A DNA stretch of 64,000 nucleotides from Anisakis pegreffii (lineage: Eukaryota > Nematoda > Chromadorea > Rhabditida > Anisakidae). Positions within the stretch are counted from its first letter, which is position 1, and every line of letters starts with the position of its first letter. The stretch spans positions 1 through 64,000 of the forward strand of contig JAPYMA010001406.1 in assembly GCA_035041965.1 (NCBI GenBank), given 5' to 3'. Position numbers and translations under genes: made by a program. Below, in pieces: positions 48,186 to 60,400 of this stretch. The notes below the pieces were generated by a model. It saw nothing but the letters and a program-made list of their open reading frames with translations. It was not told the origin of the DNA and searched no databases.

Positions 48186-50490
48186 GGTTAACGCAGAAAA
48201 GCACTAAACGAATGACAAGCAACCACTGAACTGGCCAAATGGTGTGAACAAATCTCACTTATCAAATCGATAATTCCACCAATTTCATAGAGATACATTC
48301 CATATTTCATATTTTCTGTGCAGTTTTTTAAATTTTAATTTGACTCATTGCTATCGCTATGAAAATACCTCACAAACACGATCAAAACAATCATTTTATG
48401 ATACAAATGAGTCAAATCAAAGCCAGGCAGATATTCTACGATGAACTTTTCGTGGAAGCATTTAAGCGTTCAATGATCAAACCTGAATCATAATGTGAGA
48501 CCGTAGAGTGGTTTTTACTGATCACATCATTACTGCTTTGCGAACTTGGTGCACATCCCATTAACAGACATTACAAGCAATAGCCAATCGATTGAGAACA
48601 GTCTAAAATTAGTCGTTCAGATTTTGGTGAACGCATTAGTTCGAATTCTGCGTTCTGACATTTTTATGTTGGTGACGAAATCAACTTATGATTAACGAGA
48701 AGAGATAAGAGGAGCGCATGATTTCATGGAAAGCACTGCTGTCATTATCGTCTGAATCAAATGTGTTGCGATGTGGAAGCACATTGAAGTGTGTTGTTGA
48801 ATAGATGGTTAAGTAAATTCGATACTGCAAGGTGTTGATGAAGGAATGTGGAGATGTAATCGTGGAAATGATGAGGATAGTTGCTGATTGGCTTGTTTGG
48901 GTTGAGAAGCACCTTGAGAGGAAGCAGCAGTAAGTTGATGTGTAAGAGCACATGCATCATCTCATGCAATCTTTACGACATCGATTTCATACGCATATTC
49001 GTTCTTAGAAGCATTTTCTTTCATTCGTTCTGAGAAAAATTTTTCATTAGAATCATTAGATCGCATTCAATAATGACTCATTGAGATGCTTTAAAATAAG
49101 TGTCGAACGATTCCAACAAACGAAAAGAATCTCTTTTAAGTAAAACAGCATTCTTTTGAGGTTTGAGGCAATTCGATATTGACAGTGGATCATTCCGAAA
49201 TGATTTTTTGCAAAGTTGCATTTCAGCAGTTTGACTTTTCGGTATTCCATTTCAAAACATCTGATACAGTGAGTAGAGCCTCTTAACTTAACTTATCTCT
49301 GTTGACAAGTTGAAATTAGGGTTAACAAAATCTTGACGCATTTTCAATCACGAGATCGGGATTTAATTCCGGGGTTGGTTTTTGATCCCGGGATTATCTC
49401 GGGATCGAACAATTTTTGAAATATCGTTGCGTGACCTGTTTAAACACATTTTTTGAACCACTATGCTCATAATTAATCCCAAAAGAGTTAATTCAACGAA
49501 TACAACAAAACAAATTATTCAAATTCAAATTAATATTTCATGTGATGAAATAAATATTTCATTGTCAGGCATCTCTTCATCTCGCGTCTAACCCAACAAG
49601 AGTTCACCTGCATATGAATATGAAGTTCTTGATACTCAAACAACTATTTGCAATGTTTCAAGTCCGTCTTCTATCACTTTTGCATCAGCTGAACTCTGGG
49701 GCATTTCGGAAATTTCGATTTTGGTGTGTTTTTTCGAATGATATGCATCACATAAATCAAATCATTCGAATTATGAAACCATTTGTTGAATTTAAGAGTG
49801 TTGCTTTTAATTTTAAGACCAACCCATTTTGTATGTATTCTTTATATGATTACCCATCTGTTTCTTTTGGGTATTTGTAAGACTCCTCTTGGCTTAATTC
49901 ATACGTCATAAGCATGTTTATTTATGTTAGCTTATATTTTAATTTATGCATATGAAGCTTTCTTCTTTATTCATTGCTAGATAAGATTCCAATTTGTTTA
50001 TCATACGTATTTTAATACCATATGACCTATTCATATAATTTAGCTACACGCTTTCTATTTATTCTTCAAATCTCATGACTCATCTTATTCAATTCCTTAT
50101 TTTTGCTAATTCTCTCTCTCGCGACATCATGAATGCGTAAACATGCATTGGATGACACAAACACGAACTGTACAACTATCGAAGACGGTTCAAGACCTCG
50201 ATGCATGACGTTACTCAGCTATGCATCAGTGCTCATGATTAGCAGAAAAATAGTTGAACCACTATTTTGAAGTGAAAATGAAAGATCATGCGCAGTTGAA
50301 GGGTATGCGCTCATTTGCACTTATAATGCGAAGGATGTTTTCCATTTTGATTTGTAAACACCGAAACATTTTGCAATTATTGAGGCGATACGATCATTAT
50401 GACCGGTTCTTTGAGCAAATTCCATCGGTGAACAGTGCAAGAGCATAACGATCTTAAATATTGTTCTCATAGAAGTATTTCCGAAGGATC
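48186..50490. other. Intergenic; repeat fragment at 49330-49830, otherwise nothing seen
   Basis: Divergent space between the minus-strand gene(s) to the left and the plus-strand secreted-protein gene to the right. Frames at 48681-48969 are low-complexity antisense readings of a Gly/Val-poor tract. Apart from the CCCGGGATC-type repeat no feature is supported. Confidence 0.45.
49330..49830. repeat. Second copy of the CCCGGGATC-type element (inverted relative to 11565-12050)
   Basis: The reverse complement follows 11565-12050 in order: the region with CGAAATTTCCGAAA, a GATGCATATCATT-like part, the stretch GTGTTTAAACA, then the cluster with GATCCCGGGAT. Divergence is substantial, so both are old. 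The opposite end of this copy was not identified. Confidence 0.65.
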
Positions 50491-53400
50491 ATGTCGTCGC
50501 ATTCCATTTTCATCTCTCTTTGCTACCTTATCAACGTTATTCTTCACGTTCACTCGAATAAAATTATCGATCAGGTTCGCCTTATCTCTTCAGCTTACCT
50601 TGAGCTTTCACTTTGAATATTTCACGAAAAATCATCGTTGACGGAGATGCGACGTTTCGACGTTAAAATCGGTTTTCTTGAACGTTTATCGCTAACCGTC
50701 CGTGTTTCATACAAATATGCCTAAATTATAACATTATAACTGAGGGGATCAAATTTGTTGCTTTGGAGAGCGTCGTTTGACGTGTTGCTTTTTACCTGAA
50801 TTGACAGGATCTCCAGTAGTTTAGATAAGTGCCAGTGGACGTGAAATTTTGGCGAAATCGCGTGATGGAACAACGGTACGGCAGTGTTCATGCGAAGAGG
50901 AAGCAACGTGTATCACAGAGATTGAACACGATATCGTCAAATGTGCTAATGGTTGCTTTGATAAGGCTGAACAGGTGATTGATTCATTCACCTTTCGTGG
51001 TGTTACTCGCTGATCAAACGCTGATTCTCTCGTCAAATTTCTACATTGTCATGTTGGAACAAGTGATGCTATTGCATGCATAATGACTGTTTTATTCGTA
51101 TGAACAGTACAAGTCGATCGCATTACTTTAACGAATCACCAAATCAGGCTGAGCTTTCCATCGAATCTTTCGTTTGCAAACACACAATGAGCAGTCACTA
51201 CATAAGGAAAGAGTTAAACACAGCGGTGAACGACAAATGAAGTTGCCATTTTTGTTTCATTGCCACTGTTCAGTCGAGAGAAGGCCAAAAATCAGACCAT
51301 CCTCAGAGCTTTCAGAAAAGTGGGGAGTATTTGCGAGAAAAAGAGCTAAAAGTGAAAAATTAGCGCATTGTTGTGAAATCCGCATTCATATCCGCATTCC
51401 ACCCACATAAGTGCACCAGGGAATGAATATTATGATTTCTTTTTTTGGGACACAATGTTATCAAATGCTCATTCACGTAACCGATCAAACAAGTGCAGCG
51501 TTGTTTTTCATTTGATCGTTGGCCATAATCCGCATAAAAATGCCATAATGCGCGAACGTCTGAGGCTCAAAAGCTGCAGTTGGCACACGAATTTTCACAG
51601 TGATTTTTTCGTTGAAATCATTTTCTGTGCTTCTTCCCTATGCATCTAACATAAGGATATTTTCACCAACGTACTAAGATCTGCTGTTTTGAGTGAATCA
51701 GCTCGAATGGACTAGCATGAAGTGAGCAAACTGAAGCAGTTCTCAAATAATTCCAGCTGAGTCTCTCGGCACTCGAATTGATGAACTAGAGAGTTCAGCA
51801 CGTTGCTGTTGTGCATAATTTGAAGAGCTACTTTACAGTTGACCAAGCATACCGAACAACTACAAGCGTGCTTCCGGTCGCGAATTTATCTTGCTGAGAA
51901 TTTCTTGGATTGTATCACAAACAATACAAAAGGGTTATCTCTTACAGAGTCGTTATCTTGCATTATGCACCGATTTAAAAACTTCTTCTCATCCTTTTCA
52001 GTTGACGTTTCTGAAATCATCCATTTTTATGTATGTTTGAGCGGAAATCAGTAGTGAAAGTGTATTTTGATGTGAAGACCATGATTTGAGGGAATGCGGC
52101 AAAGTGTTTTAACGCTTTTGAGTGAACACTTTTCAATTTGCAGGTGTGTAGCGGATAAGAACGGGCCACTGATACCGAAAACCGATATTAACGAATTGAT
52201 AAGATTAGCCTGTAGCAAAGTTCATTCACGCGTACAGCAGTTCATCGAAACGCTAAATAAACCCTTCGACCGTAAGTCGATATTTGACCGATTCAGAAGC
52301 ACTCTATTGGAAACTTCAACTGTCAGTTCCGTATTATTAGACAAAAACTACTTCAACCATGTTGTGATTTGTGAATAGTCATTACTTTTTCTAACTCAAG
52401 TGAGAAATGTGTAATGGTGTGGTTTTCAATTTCAACAACTTCACGAAGTGTTCATGTCCTAATGGAGGTGAATGATTGATTCACACAATCAAAAATATTG
52501 TTGATTTAAGAAACACTTCGGCAAGTAGCTAAAATTCTCATTCGTTTCAGTCATAAAATATGAGTGTGATGTGAAAAACTCGTCTTTTCTTGTGTCACGT
52601 AAACTTTGCGTATTACACAGAATTATTTCGACTTCCTGTTCGTTTTCAAACGAACCGCCACTTCTACCAGTGCAAGCAGCATGGACATCGAAGAGCATAT
52701 TCACAAATTGACTAGTCAACAACGAACAATGTCATTTGACTCTTAAAACCTTGTTTACGCTCGACAAACTCGAAGTTAACCGTCCTTTTGAAAGTGGAAA
52801 AAAATTGAATTCATTTTAGAAATGTTATCAGTGGCAGACGATATTGCGGTATGCATAAAAGCTTGTATGGTCGAGAAAAACAAAGACGGTTATTGTTTCG
52901 ATAAGATGGAGTACGTTTGATCATTTCTGACATCCACTTATAAGTTCAGTTAGGAATTTTTTGGTAGCAATAATGCGGAAATGATGCAGAACTCGGAAAT
53001 AAAACGAATTACAATTTGCAGTTGAAGGATTATATTCGCTAAACGTGTTTTCGAAAGCAGTTAAAACTTAAAAATTGTTGTTGAAGTGTAAAAGTGCAAA
53101 ACGTTGAATACGGCAAAGCATTTTTCCGATGAAAAATCATTCTTCACAATTGAAATGTTTTAACACGAAATAATTCCACCAGAAAGGAGTAGAGCAAGAT
53201 CGGTCCAGCTTCCGAAATTGTTCAGCGAGTAATTTTGTTGTGGTTATTAATCCGCTACATGCACACTCACATCGGTGAGCGTTTTTCAGATGTCAAGCAA
53301 AGTTCGAAATAAATAGACTACGTAAAACGGTACTCAAATGTACAAAAGAAATCAACTGGAAAAGTGAAGTTGCCGGACTTTGCGAGTGTACTGTGAAAGC

Positions 53401-53566
53401 TGGAATCAAGTGAGTGCAGAGCTAACTATTATTGATAGCTTCCCAAACTTTTTTTTTCAACACCAACTGAAGCACACAGAATACACGTTAACTGAATGAA
53501 CAATGCCTTCTGAATACTGGAATATTTCTCAGAACTTTCAGGGATATCATGACATTGTGGTCGTGA
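50491..53566 (+). CDS. Secreted cysteine-rich protein (254 residues), family not recognised
   Basis: Seven plus-strand exons whose phases all agree: 50491-50574, 50825-50974, 51839-51951, 52144-52325, 52820-52910, 53290-53409 and 53542-53566 (stop TGA). Residues 1-21 form a signal peptide (MSSHSIFISLCYLINVILHV). The mature part has about 15 cysteines, many in pairs three to five residues apart: QCSCEEEATC, CANGC, CIKAC, CFDKMEC and LCECTV, with helical, Lys/Glu-rich spacers. There is no second membrane span and no enzyme motif. The spacing suggests disulphide-bonded helical modules of a kind seen in many nematode secreted proteins, but I cannot name the domain. AATAAA at 54050-54055 may be its polyadenylation signal. 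Confidence 0.8.
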
Positions 53567-54206
53567 CAATGAGTTCTAGTAGATCAGTTTGAGATAATAT
53601 TGTTTGTTGAAGGGAACTGGATCGTTACTGTTCGCTAATTCGTTCGTTGGCGAACAAGCGAGGCGGCAGTGCTCATTGAAATTCCTCGAGAAGCAACAGC
53701 TTATCAGTTTGTTTCGAGCGATACGAAACTTATCAAACCCACTCCGTCACTATCTCCTTAAACTCGGTGGGTTCCATCAGGGTGATGGAGCAAGGCTATA
53801 TGACCACTGTGACTTACATTCATTGTTAAAAGCATTTCTACTGTTCATAAACTTATGCTATATAATAATTTATAGAACTTATACGTATTCTACATGTTTG
53901 ACTATGATTGCTTTCATTATATTACTGTATGTCATTGGGCAATACTGGAAAGTAGCCCAAAACCTCTGTGCTCCTCAAATCAGCAATCGAAGTAGAATTT
54001 CATGAAGACAGATGATTGCCAGTGTCGTTATTGTTAGCTGCGACGAAAGAATAAAGTCAAAAAAGAAATAATGTGATAACAGAGAGGCATGAACTCGTAA
54101 TGACTTGTAACTGCTGATTGAATAAATAAATATGTCATTAATACTTAGATGCTTCTCTTAAAGTGTCTATAACATATTCTTCCACGAGTTTTTTCATAAC
54201 AACACT

Positions 54207-54410
54207 ACTCATACAAACGCATGAAACTTCAGCTGCAAGAGAACGGACGATTTTATTCTTCAGTAGAATAGTGGATCCAGATTACAATTATTAAAATCAA
54301 ATTTACAAACATCAATGACGTAGCAATGAAAAATCAAATAGCAAAGATAATATATTTCTACTACAATCACATGAATGAATATCGAATGTATAGACTCCAT
54401 AAAATGATTA
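54207..54410. repeat. Dispersed repeat, copy 2 (partner at 43551-43745)
   Basis: Same orientation as copy 1, about 85% alike. No coding potential is shared, since the frame is broken in this copy. Confidence 0.7.
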
Positions 54411-55072
54411 TAAAACAACTGAAACGTAAACGGTTGCAATGAAAGATAAAACAATTGAACTTATATGTAACAAGATTGTTTTGAATGAACGAAATGATTA
54501 CTTGAATCATAAAAAAAGCACAATAAACCCGTTCCATGATAGTACCCTACCGCCACAACTTCACAAAAGCAGTTTCGCTTTGAGCGTTCAGCTCGCTAAA
54601 TAGAAACGATACACAGCAAACTCATGCCGAAGTTCGGAAACAATTTCCAAGTTCTGATCAATATTTATCATGTTTCAACGATGCATTCGGCTTGTCTGTG
54701 TAACCACTGATGATAATTTATTATGCTAAATTGTGCTATTGTTTGAAGGGCGAAATTACAAAAGATAAATCACCCATCGTGATTGCAATCTTATAGCCTT
54801 GCTGAACAGTTTTCACATCCGTGCATAACTCTACACTCAAAAATGCTTCGTCTGCACTGACTGATCACAAAACCTCACTGAAGTAGCTCAATTAACGATT
54901 TATATCGATAGATCAATTGCTTAAAACCTCAACGATTCCAAACGATCGAGATTTTAGCTTTGGATGGAATGAGAAAATTCGAATTTTCCGTTCATCAGCA
55001 CATGGCTCTGAAATTGGTCACCATGCGCTAATCTCGTTGTATGCGACGACATGTACCGAGCAAGAATAAAAA

Positions 55073-55087
55073 CAGCAGCAGCAGCAG
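55073..55087. repeat. (CAG)n short run
   Basis: Five CAG units in intergenic DNA. Confidence 0.8.
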
Positions 55088-57051
55088 TTCACTGCATAAT
55101 AATTCACTGACAAAATAAACAAAGACTACAGCGACGAATAATAAATAAGCCAAAAGCTGTTTCACACAAAAAAATATTACAGTTTTGCAGCGGATCAAAA
55201 TGTACACAACAGATATGAAATTTGAAGATAACAACTCTAAAGTGGATATACAATTCCGTGGACACTCGCGCTAGAGCTTGGCATACGAATGACCTCTAAT
55301 CCGATCATACAACCCATACAGCAATCATGGCTTACATGAAGCGCACTGATGCAAATAACAAATAAGACCAGTTCATGCTCATAAGTATCAGTTGTTTGGC
55401 TGAATGATCAGTGCAATAAAAAAAGAACTATGAAAAACACAATTAATCATTTGTATGGATGCCTGAGGATGGAATTATCAATGAGACGACGAACGCATGA
55501 ATTTATCAGCGACCAATAACAAGTTGTCTCAACAAATTGCTGATGATCACTTGTAAGTGCTATTGACAGTGAGACAAGAACGTGTCGTTGTCGATCTATT
55601 TCACAGGCTTTTCGATCACCAAAAAAAACCCTATGAAGTAAGCACCTCAAGCCGCTTCAAATTCGACCAATTCACAAGTCTTTGATGATAGCGACTTTGA
55701 GAAATTATACCCGTTTTCGAAGTGCTGCACGCAAAGATAAAGTTGTGCAAAAAATAAACATTTAGGCTAATAAAATGATAAAATTGATAAAGTCGATTCG
55801 GCAACGACAACAATTCTCATCCACTCGGCTAAGAATTGATGAAATTGAGGCTCAGACGTTTAACGAGGAAGATAAACGAACAAACGAATGAAGAGAACGA
55901 AACGGTATTCAAACTTGAAGTGAAAGAGCAAAATGCGCTCTAAAACGAGCGTGGATATATTACAGATAAAATCATAACCTGTACTAATGTAAAAACAATT
56001 GAAAGAATAAGAGAAGAAAGACAAATTACGAATTCATATTCTCTAATGAAAATTCGATTGACATATATAAATAGTCTTATCACAAAGCTCAATGGACCGT
56101 AGACCGAAATTGTTGGTTGTTTGATTGCAAAAATGTGGATAATGTCATCAAAAAATTATCCAACGGTTGATGTTTTCGAGTCTGATTCGTACAGTGCTTC
56201 AACTGATCACGTTCGCTTTTTAAGATAGAAACGACTCCATCTGGAGGCTACAGTTAATACGCAATGGCAACACAATTTCGATTGTATTCCGAATCGCAGT
56301 TCGGACTGTTCATCAATCGAGTCCCAGCAGCAAACGGACTCCACACTTAAAGCTAGAGTGGTTATGTAAGAACGCGGTTTTCACTTTGACACATTCGAAA
56401 TTTTCTGCAAAGTAACTAGCCTGCTGTCATGAACGATCAAAATGCATTCAGCGAAAAAATACGTTATAGAAAACACATCAGTGGATCAAGAACAATAATG
56501 TTTTTGCAGTTGGTATGATGGAATGCTCTAGTATATTTGGAGGATGAGAACATCAAGGACACAGCAGTCAACTGGAGACTGATATAGGGAAAAGGAAACA
56601 TCAGAATGGTGGATAGAATCCCACTCGAAGAATTTTCAGGAGGAGAACAACGTGGATCAGATTCAAATAGAATGAGAAGAGAATCACGGGAGAATTAGCA
56701 GCAAATTGTTGGTTAATTTTACGTATGATTAAGATGGAAATTCCACTAAAACAAAAGAACAATGAAGAGGTGTAGGTTGGCGTGATCTATTCAGGAAGTA
56801 ATTTGACTGAAGATATCATTTGGTCTAAGGGCTTGAATAATGTGTCTGGAAGGTGCAATAGAGCTAAACATGTGCCAATAACGACAAAATATAACAGAAT
56901 TCTAAACGGCACATCCTTCTTCACCTATCAGGCTGTATCTACGTGGAATTGCCGTTCTTTAGGTTCCGAAGCCACTAACTGAGTAGCATACAGTCAGCAA
57001 AGAAATTGCAGTGCTCAGAAAACGTATTCTTTGTTGATGTAAACATTCGGT

Positions 57052-57074
57052 TCACGATCACGATCACGATCACT
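57052..57074. repeat. CACGAT hexamer tandem repeat
   Basis: Almost four units of CACGAT. Confidence 0.8.
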
Positions 57075-57470
57075 ACGAATTTCTAGCGAACGGGATGCGT
57101 CCACTGTTGAACTGCTGATGTACATTCAACATAAAGCTAGAAAACGACAGTCTGCTTTTGAGATAAGCACTGACATTCGATATGAATCAGATTAAAGCAT
57201 CGACAATGCATACGATCAACAACATTCCACCGTTTCGTTGAAATTCTCGAATTTTCGTGAATTGTTTGTGCACCATTCTAGATGGATTTAAATGATGTTC
57301 GGCATCTACCATATACAACACGTTGGGCATCATCAATGCACTTTCAATATTTGCTAGAAAGTCGTAGTGATATTCGATCGATGAATGTTGAGCTAAGATC
57401 AGTGGTAAAATAATCAACCAGCGGTATAATATTCTGAGAACTGATTGAAGATTTGCAAAATTCAGGATTG

Positions 57471-60400
57471 TCATGTTAATGAGGGCATATTTGCTTCTTC
57501 ATAGTTTGTTGCTGATATCGGTACTGAAGTGGCACTTGGAGCGTGTCTTGTTGTCATACGTGTTACCACTGGTTCCAATAGAACCGTTCTTTGGGAACGT
57601 CTTACGGCGGGATTCTCGCAACCATTTCCGGTATCTTTCACGATGCCTTTGCAAACGGCGGCTGTTGATTCGCTATCTGACAGGCGCTCTTCACTTCTCA
57701 CTGACTTATTATGTGTGTTTATCAACTGCAAATTAATTGCCAATTGACTACTGCACAATTCAACACCATCTTATGCTCATCATCACTATCACCAGCCCGG
57801 GCTGGATGTGATGATAGCATCGCAATGTCACGATCATAATTTTCGCTATTCAGATCAAAACGTCATTGTCAATGGAATATGCGTTCCGACTGAAATTCAC
57901 AACAACAACGACGACGTTAAAATTAGCACATAACTTTCTCTCGACACAAAAACCGATGGATCCCAATTGATTCATCACGAATTCATCGCAGTATTCAGTA
58001 CGATAACACATTCAACTAACATATTCTATGCGAAACGTTGACTGTTTATCCTCATAAAAACGTCGTATCATTTCAGGTGTCTTCGTTTTCACCAACTCCG
58101 AGATTGCCTTGAAGTTTTTGCCAAAGCGATGAAATCCTGAAATTAGTTGAAATTTTCAGCGATTCATAATGCAGTCGATACGACGCGACTCGTAAATATC
58201 GTAAGGAACATGGAAGGAATGTTCGAAGATGTGAAATACCTTTGAGGGCTTCAAGCTCTTCATCTATAGTCCATTGGGATAGATTCTGTTGACGAATTTT
58301 TGCATAATGCGATGATGTGAACGAGCAGTCATGTGAAGAACTTTTTTGACACGCAGTTTTTAGACTGAAATTTTTCATTCGCATTTCAACTAAAGCGGAG
58401 ATATTTTGACATAAAATGACCCTTTTTCAGAATATTCGAGTCGTCACAGTTAGGAGAGTTGGCTCAGTAGTGCACGTAGTAGTGCTCAAAACAGCACAAC
58501 TACCCGATTCTCAAGTGTCGTCCGATACCATATCTTATCGTCGCCAAACAGTAGTCTGTTTAGAATAAACCAGAGGCTTTCCAAAGTTCGTAATGATTTC
58601 TCTCATACCCATGAGCGCATATTACAAGTTATTCAGTGTTCTTGACATGCATAGAGCAAAACAATCCGTCAGAAGCACCAAAATTTTTAATGAATTCTAT
58701 TCGTAGCACAAATGAACCAACGATGTGTCTTTAAGTAAATCCTTCAAAAAACAATTTTCTCCTGACTAGAATGCTCATCAATCATTGCTTGTTCTCTCAT
58801 GATGTTTTTTTAGGTGATGGATGCTTGACATTCTGTTGAATATTTTGCAGATTTACCCAGTTATTGGTGGAGGTGAACCCATTCCATCGACCGCTACCAC
58901 ACCTGAAAGGAGAGAACGAAGTTGACTAATTGTAAACCAACAAGAGAATTATGGCTGAACGCAATGAGTGAAGTGACATACTTGCTCGGGCACATTTTTG
59001 TCAGTCTTTCGTGCTCTCAATATCAACAAATTACACTCTAAATCCAGGGCGTTTTGTTATTTGAATCGATGCATAAGATATGCCCAATTCATAACATTTC
59101 ACATATTCATAAACTTCTAAAAATCCCCTCCGTTGCCGGACCAAAAAAATACAGATACAGTCATACTATTTGATGAATGATTTGAACACTCAATCAACTG
59201 AACAACAACCGATCATCAATCGTCGAATGTCAATCAGAGAAGTGATCAATAAACAGAACAGACCTTCGTCGTCATCGACTGATTGCTTCAACGGAACAGT
59301 ATATGGACGAGGTCGTTTCATCCTCCTGCATTTTTCAGTTATTTCAGTTTCAGATATGCGCATAACACAATGCACTCTTCATTTTAAAATTCACAACAAC
59401 CATATTGTGATATTTTGCAAATGACTTTGAGGAAGAGATAAAGTTCCACTGATTTTAAGTGTGATTTCAGATCAATTCCGAAACATTTCAGGAAGATATT
59501 CTCTAAGTTTGAATTCCTCAATTCAGAAACGTTTTTGCGTTGAAACCGCGCGAAGTTCATTTCATTACAATGAACACGACCCTATGAAGACCTCTAGGGA
59601 CAGCAAATTGATATTATTCGATGGGACGGAGACAGAATTTCGACGAAGACGCCACCTGAAATAGAGATCGCAAATTGCACAGTAACGTCCTTTCTTCCGT
59701 TTTTGCGCACGAACATTTGACGGTGCACAGTTGTCGCATTCTCTACGACTGATCACTGGATTCTCATCATCACACACTCTGAAAATGATATTTGTTGACG
59801 AGTGGAACGTACGGACATGAAATTTCAAGTTGAGAACGTATTTGATGCATCATACTTCTAACTTACTTTTGAACTATGAAGGTGATACAGTTTTTGTGAA
59901 GAAATTATGCTCTACGGAGTAAAGTGAAACATTTCAACGCAACTGTTTTCTCTTCAAATAGACTCTATTCGCTTCCAATTAAGTCTCTCAGAAGTTGCTT
60001 TTTTCACAACAGTAAATTATACGCATCTGTCCAGTCTTATGCACTGAGGTGATATTTTTGAAAACTTTCAAATCAATATTCAAGGATAAATTTATCGTCA
60101 TTAATCGCCGATTCTTTTGCAATTTGAGTGAATCTGAAATGTAAGCAATTCAAAAAAACATAATACCAACTTGAGCATGAGTGGACATGGTTCATCTGAA
60201 ATCACACCAAAACATCGCGCTTTCTTCGTTGAATAGTAATGATTGACAAGTGAACTGACCGATCGTGTCGGAATCTGTAGTATGTGTTATATGAATGGAA
60301 TGTGTTACATTCTCTGAACAAATTCTTGATGCTGTTCGTTTCCTCGACTGGTAACGCGAGTGAATGCATCAGTGTTATTGCAGAAATGGAAAATAGCGAA

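Larger units (their letters stand above)
53567..57470. other. Intergenic; dispersed repeat and microsatellites only
   Basis: A 133-codon plus-strand frame at 53604-54005 directly after the secreted-protein gene has a hydrophobic stretch but unremarkable composition and no splice context; probably chance in the 3' region. The rest is AT-rich without exon chains. A 95-codon frame at 57474-57187 begins on the CoREST stop codon and is most likely 3' UTR. Confidence 0.45.

Noticed and set aside
48681..48969. Ser/Thr- and His-rich minus-strand ORFs
   Set aside because: Two overlapping frames over the same low-complexity tract, neither with splice context.
53604..54005. 133-codon plus-strand ORF with a hydrophobic stretch
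   Set aside because: Begins 38 bases after the secreted-protein stop, has ordinary AT-rich composition and no partner exons; most likely chance.
57187..57474. 95-codon minus-strand ORF starting on the CoREST stop codon
   Set aside because: No acceptor, no family similarity recognised, and its position right after the stop makes 3' UTR the simpler reading.
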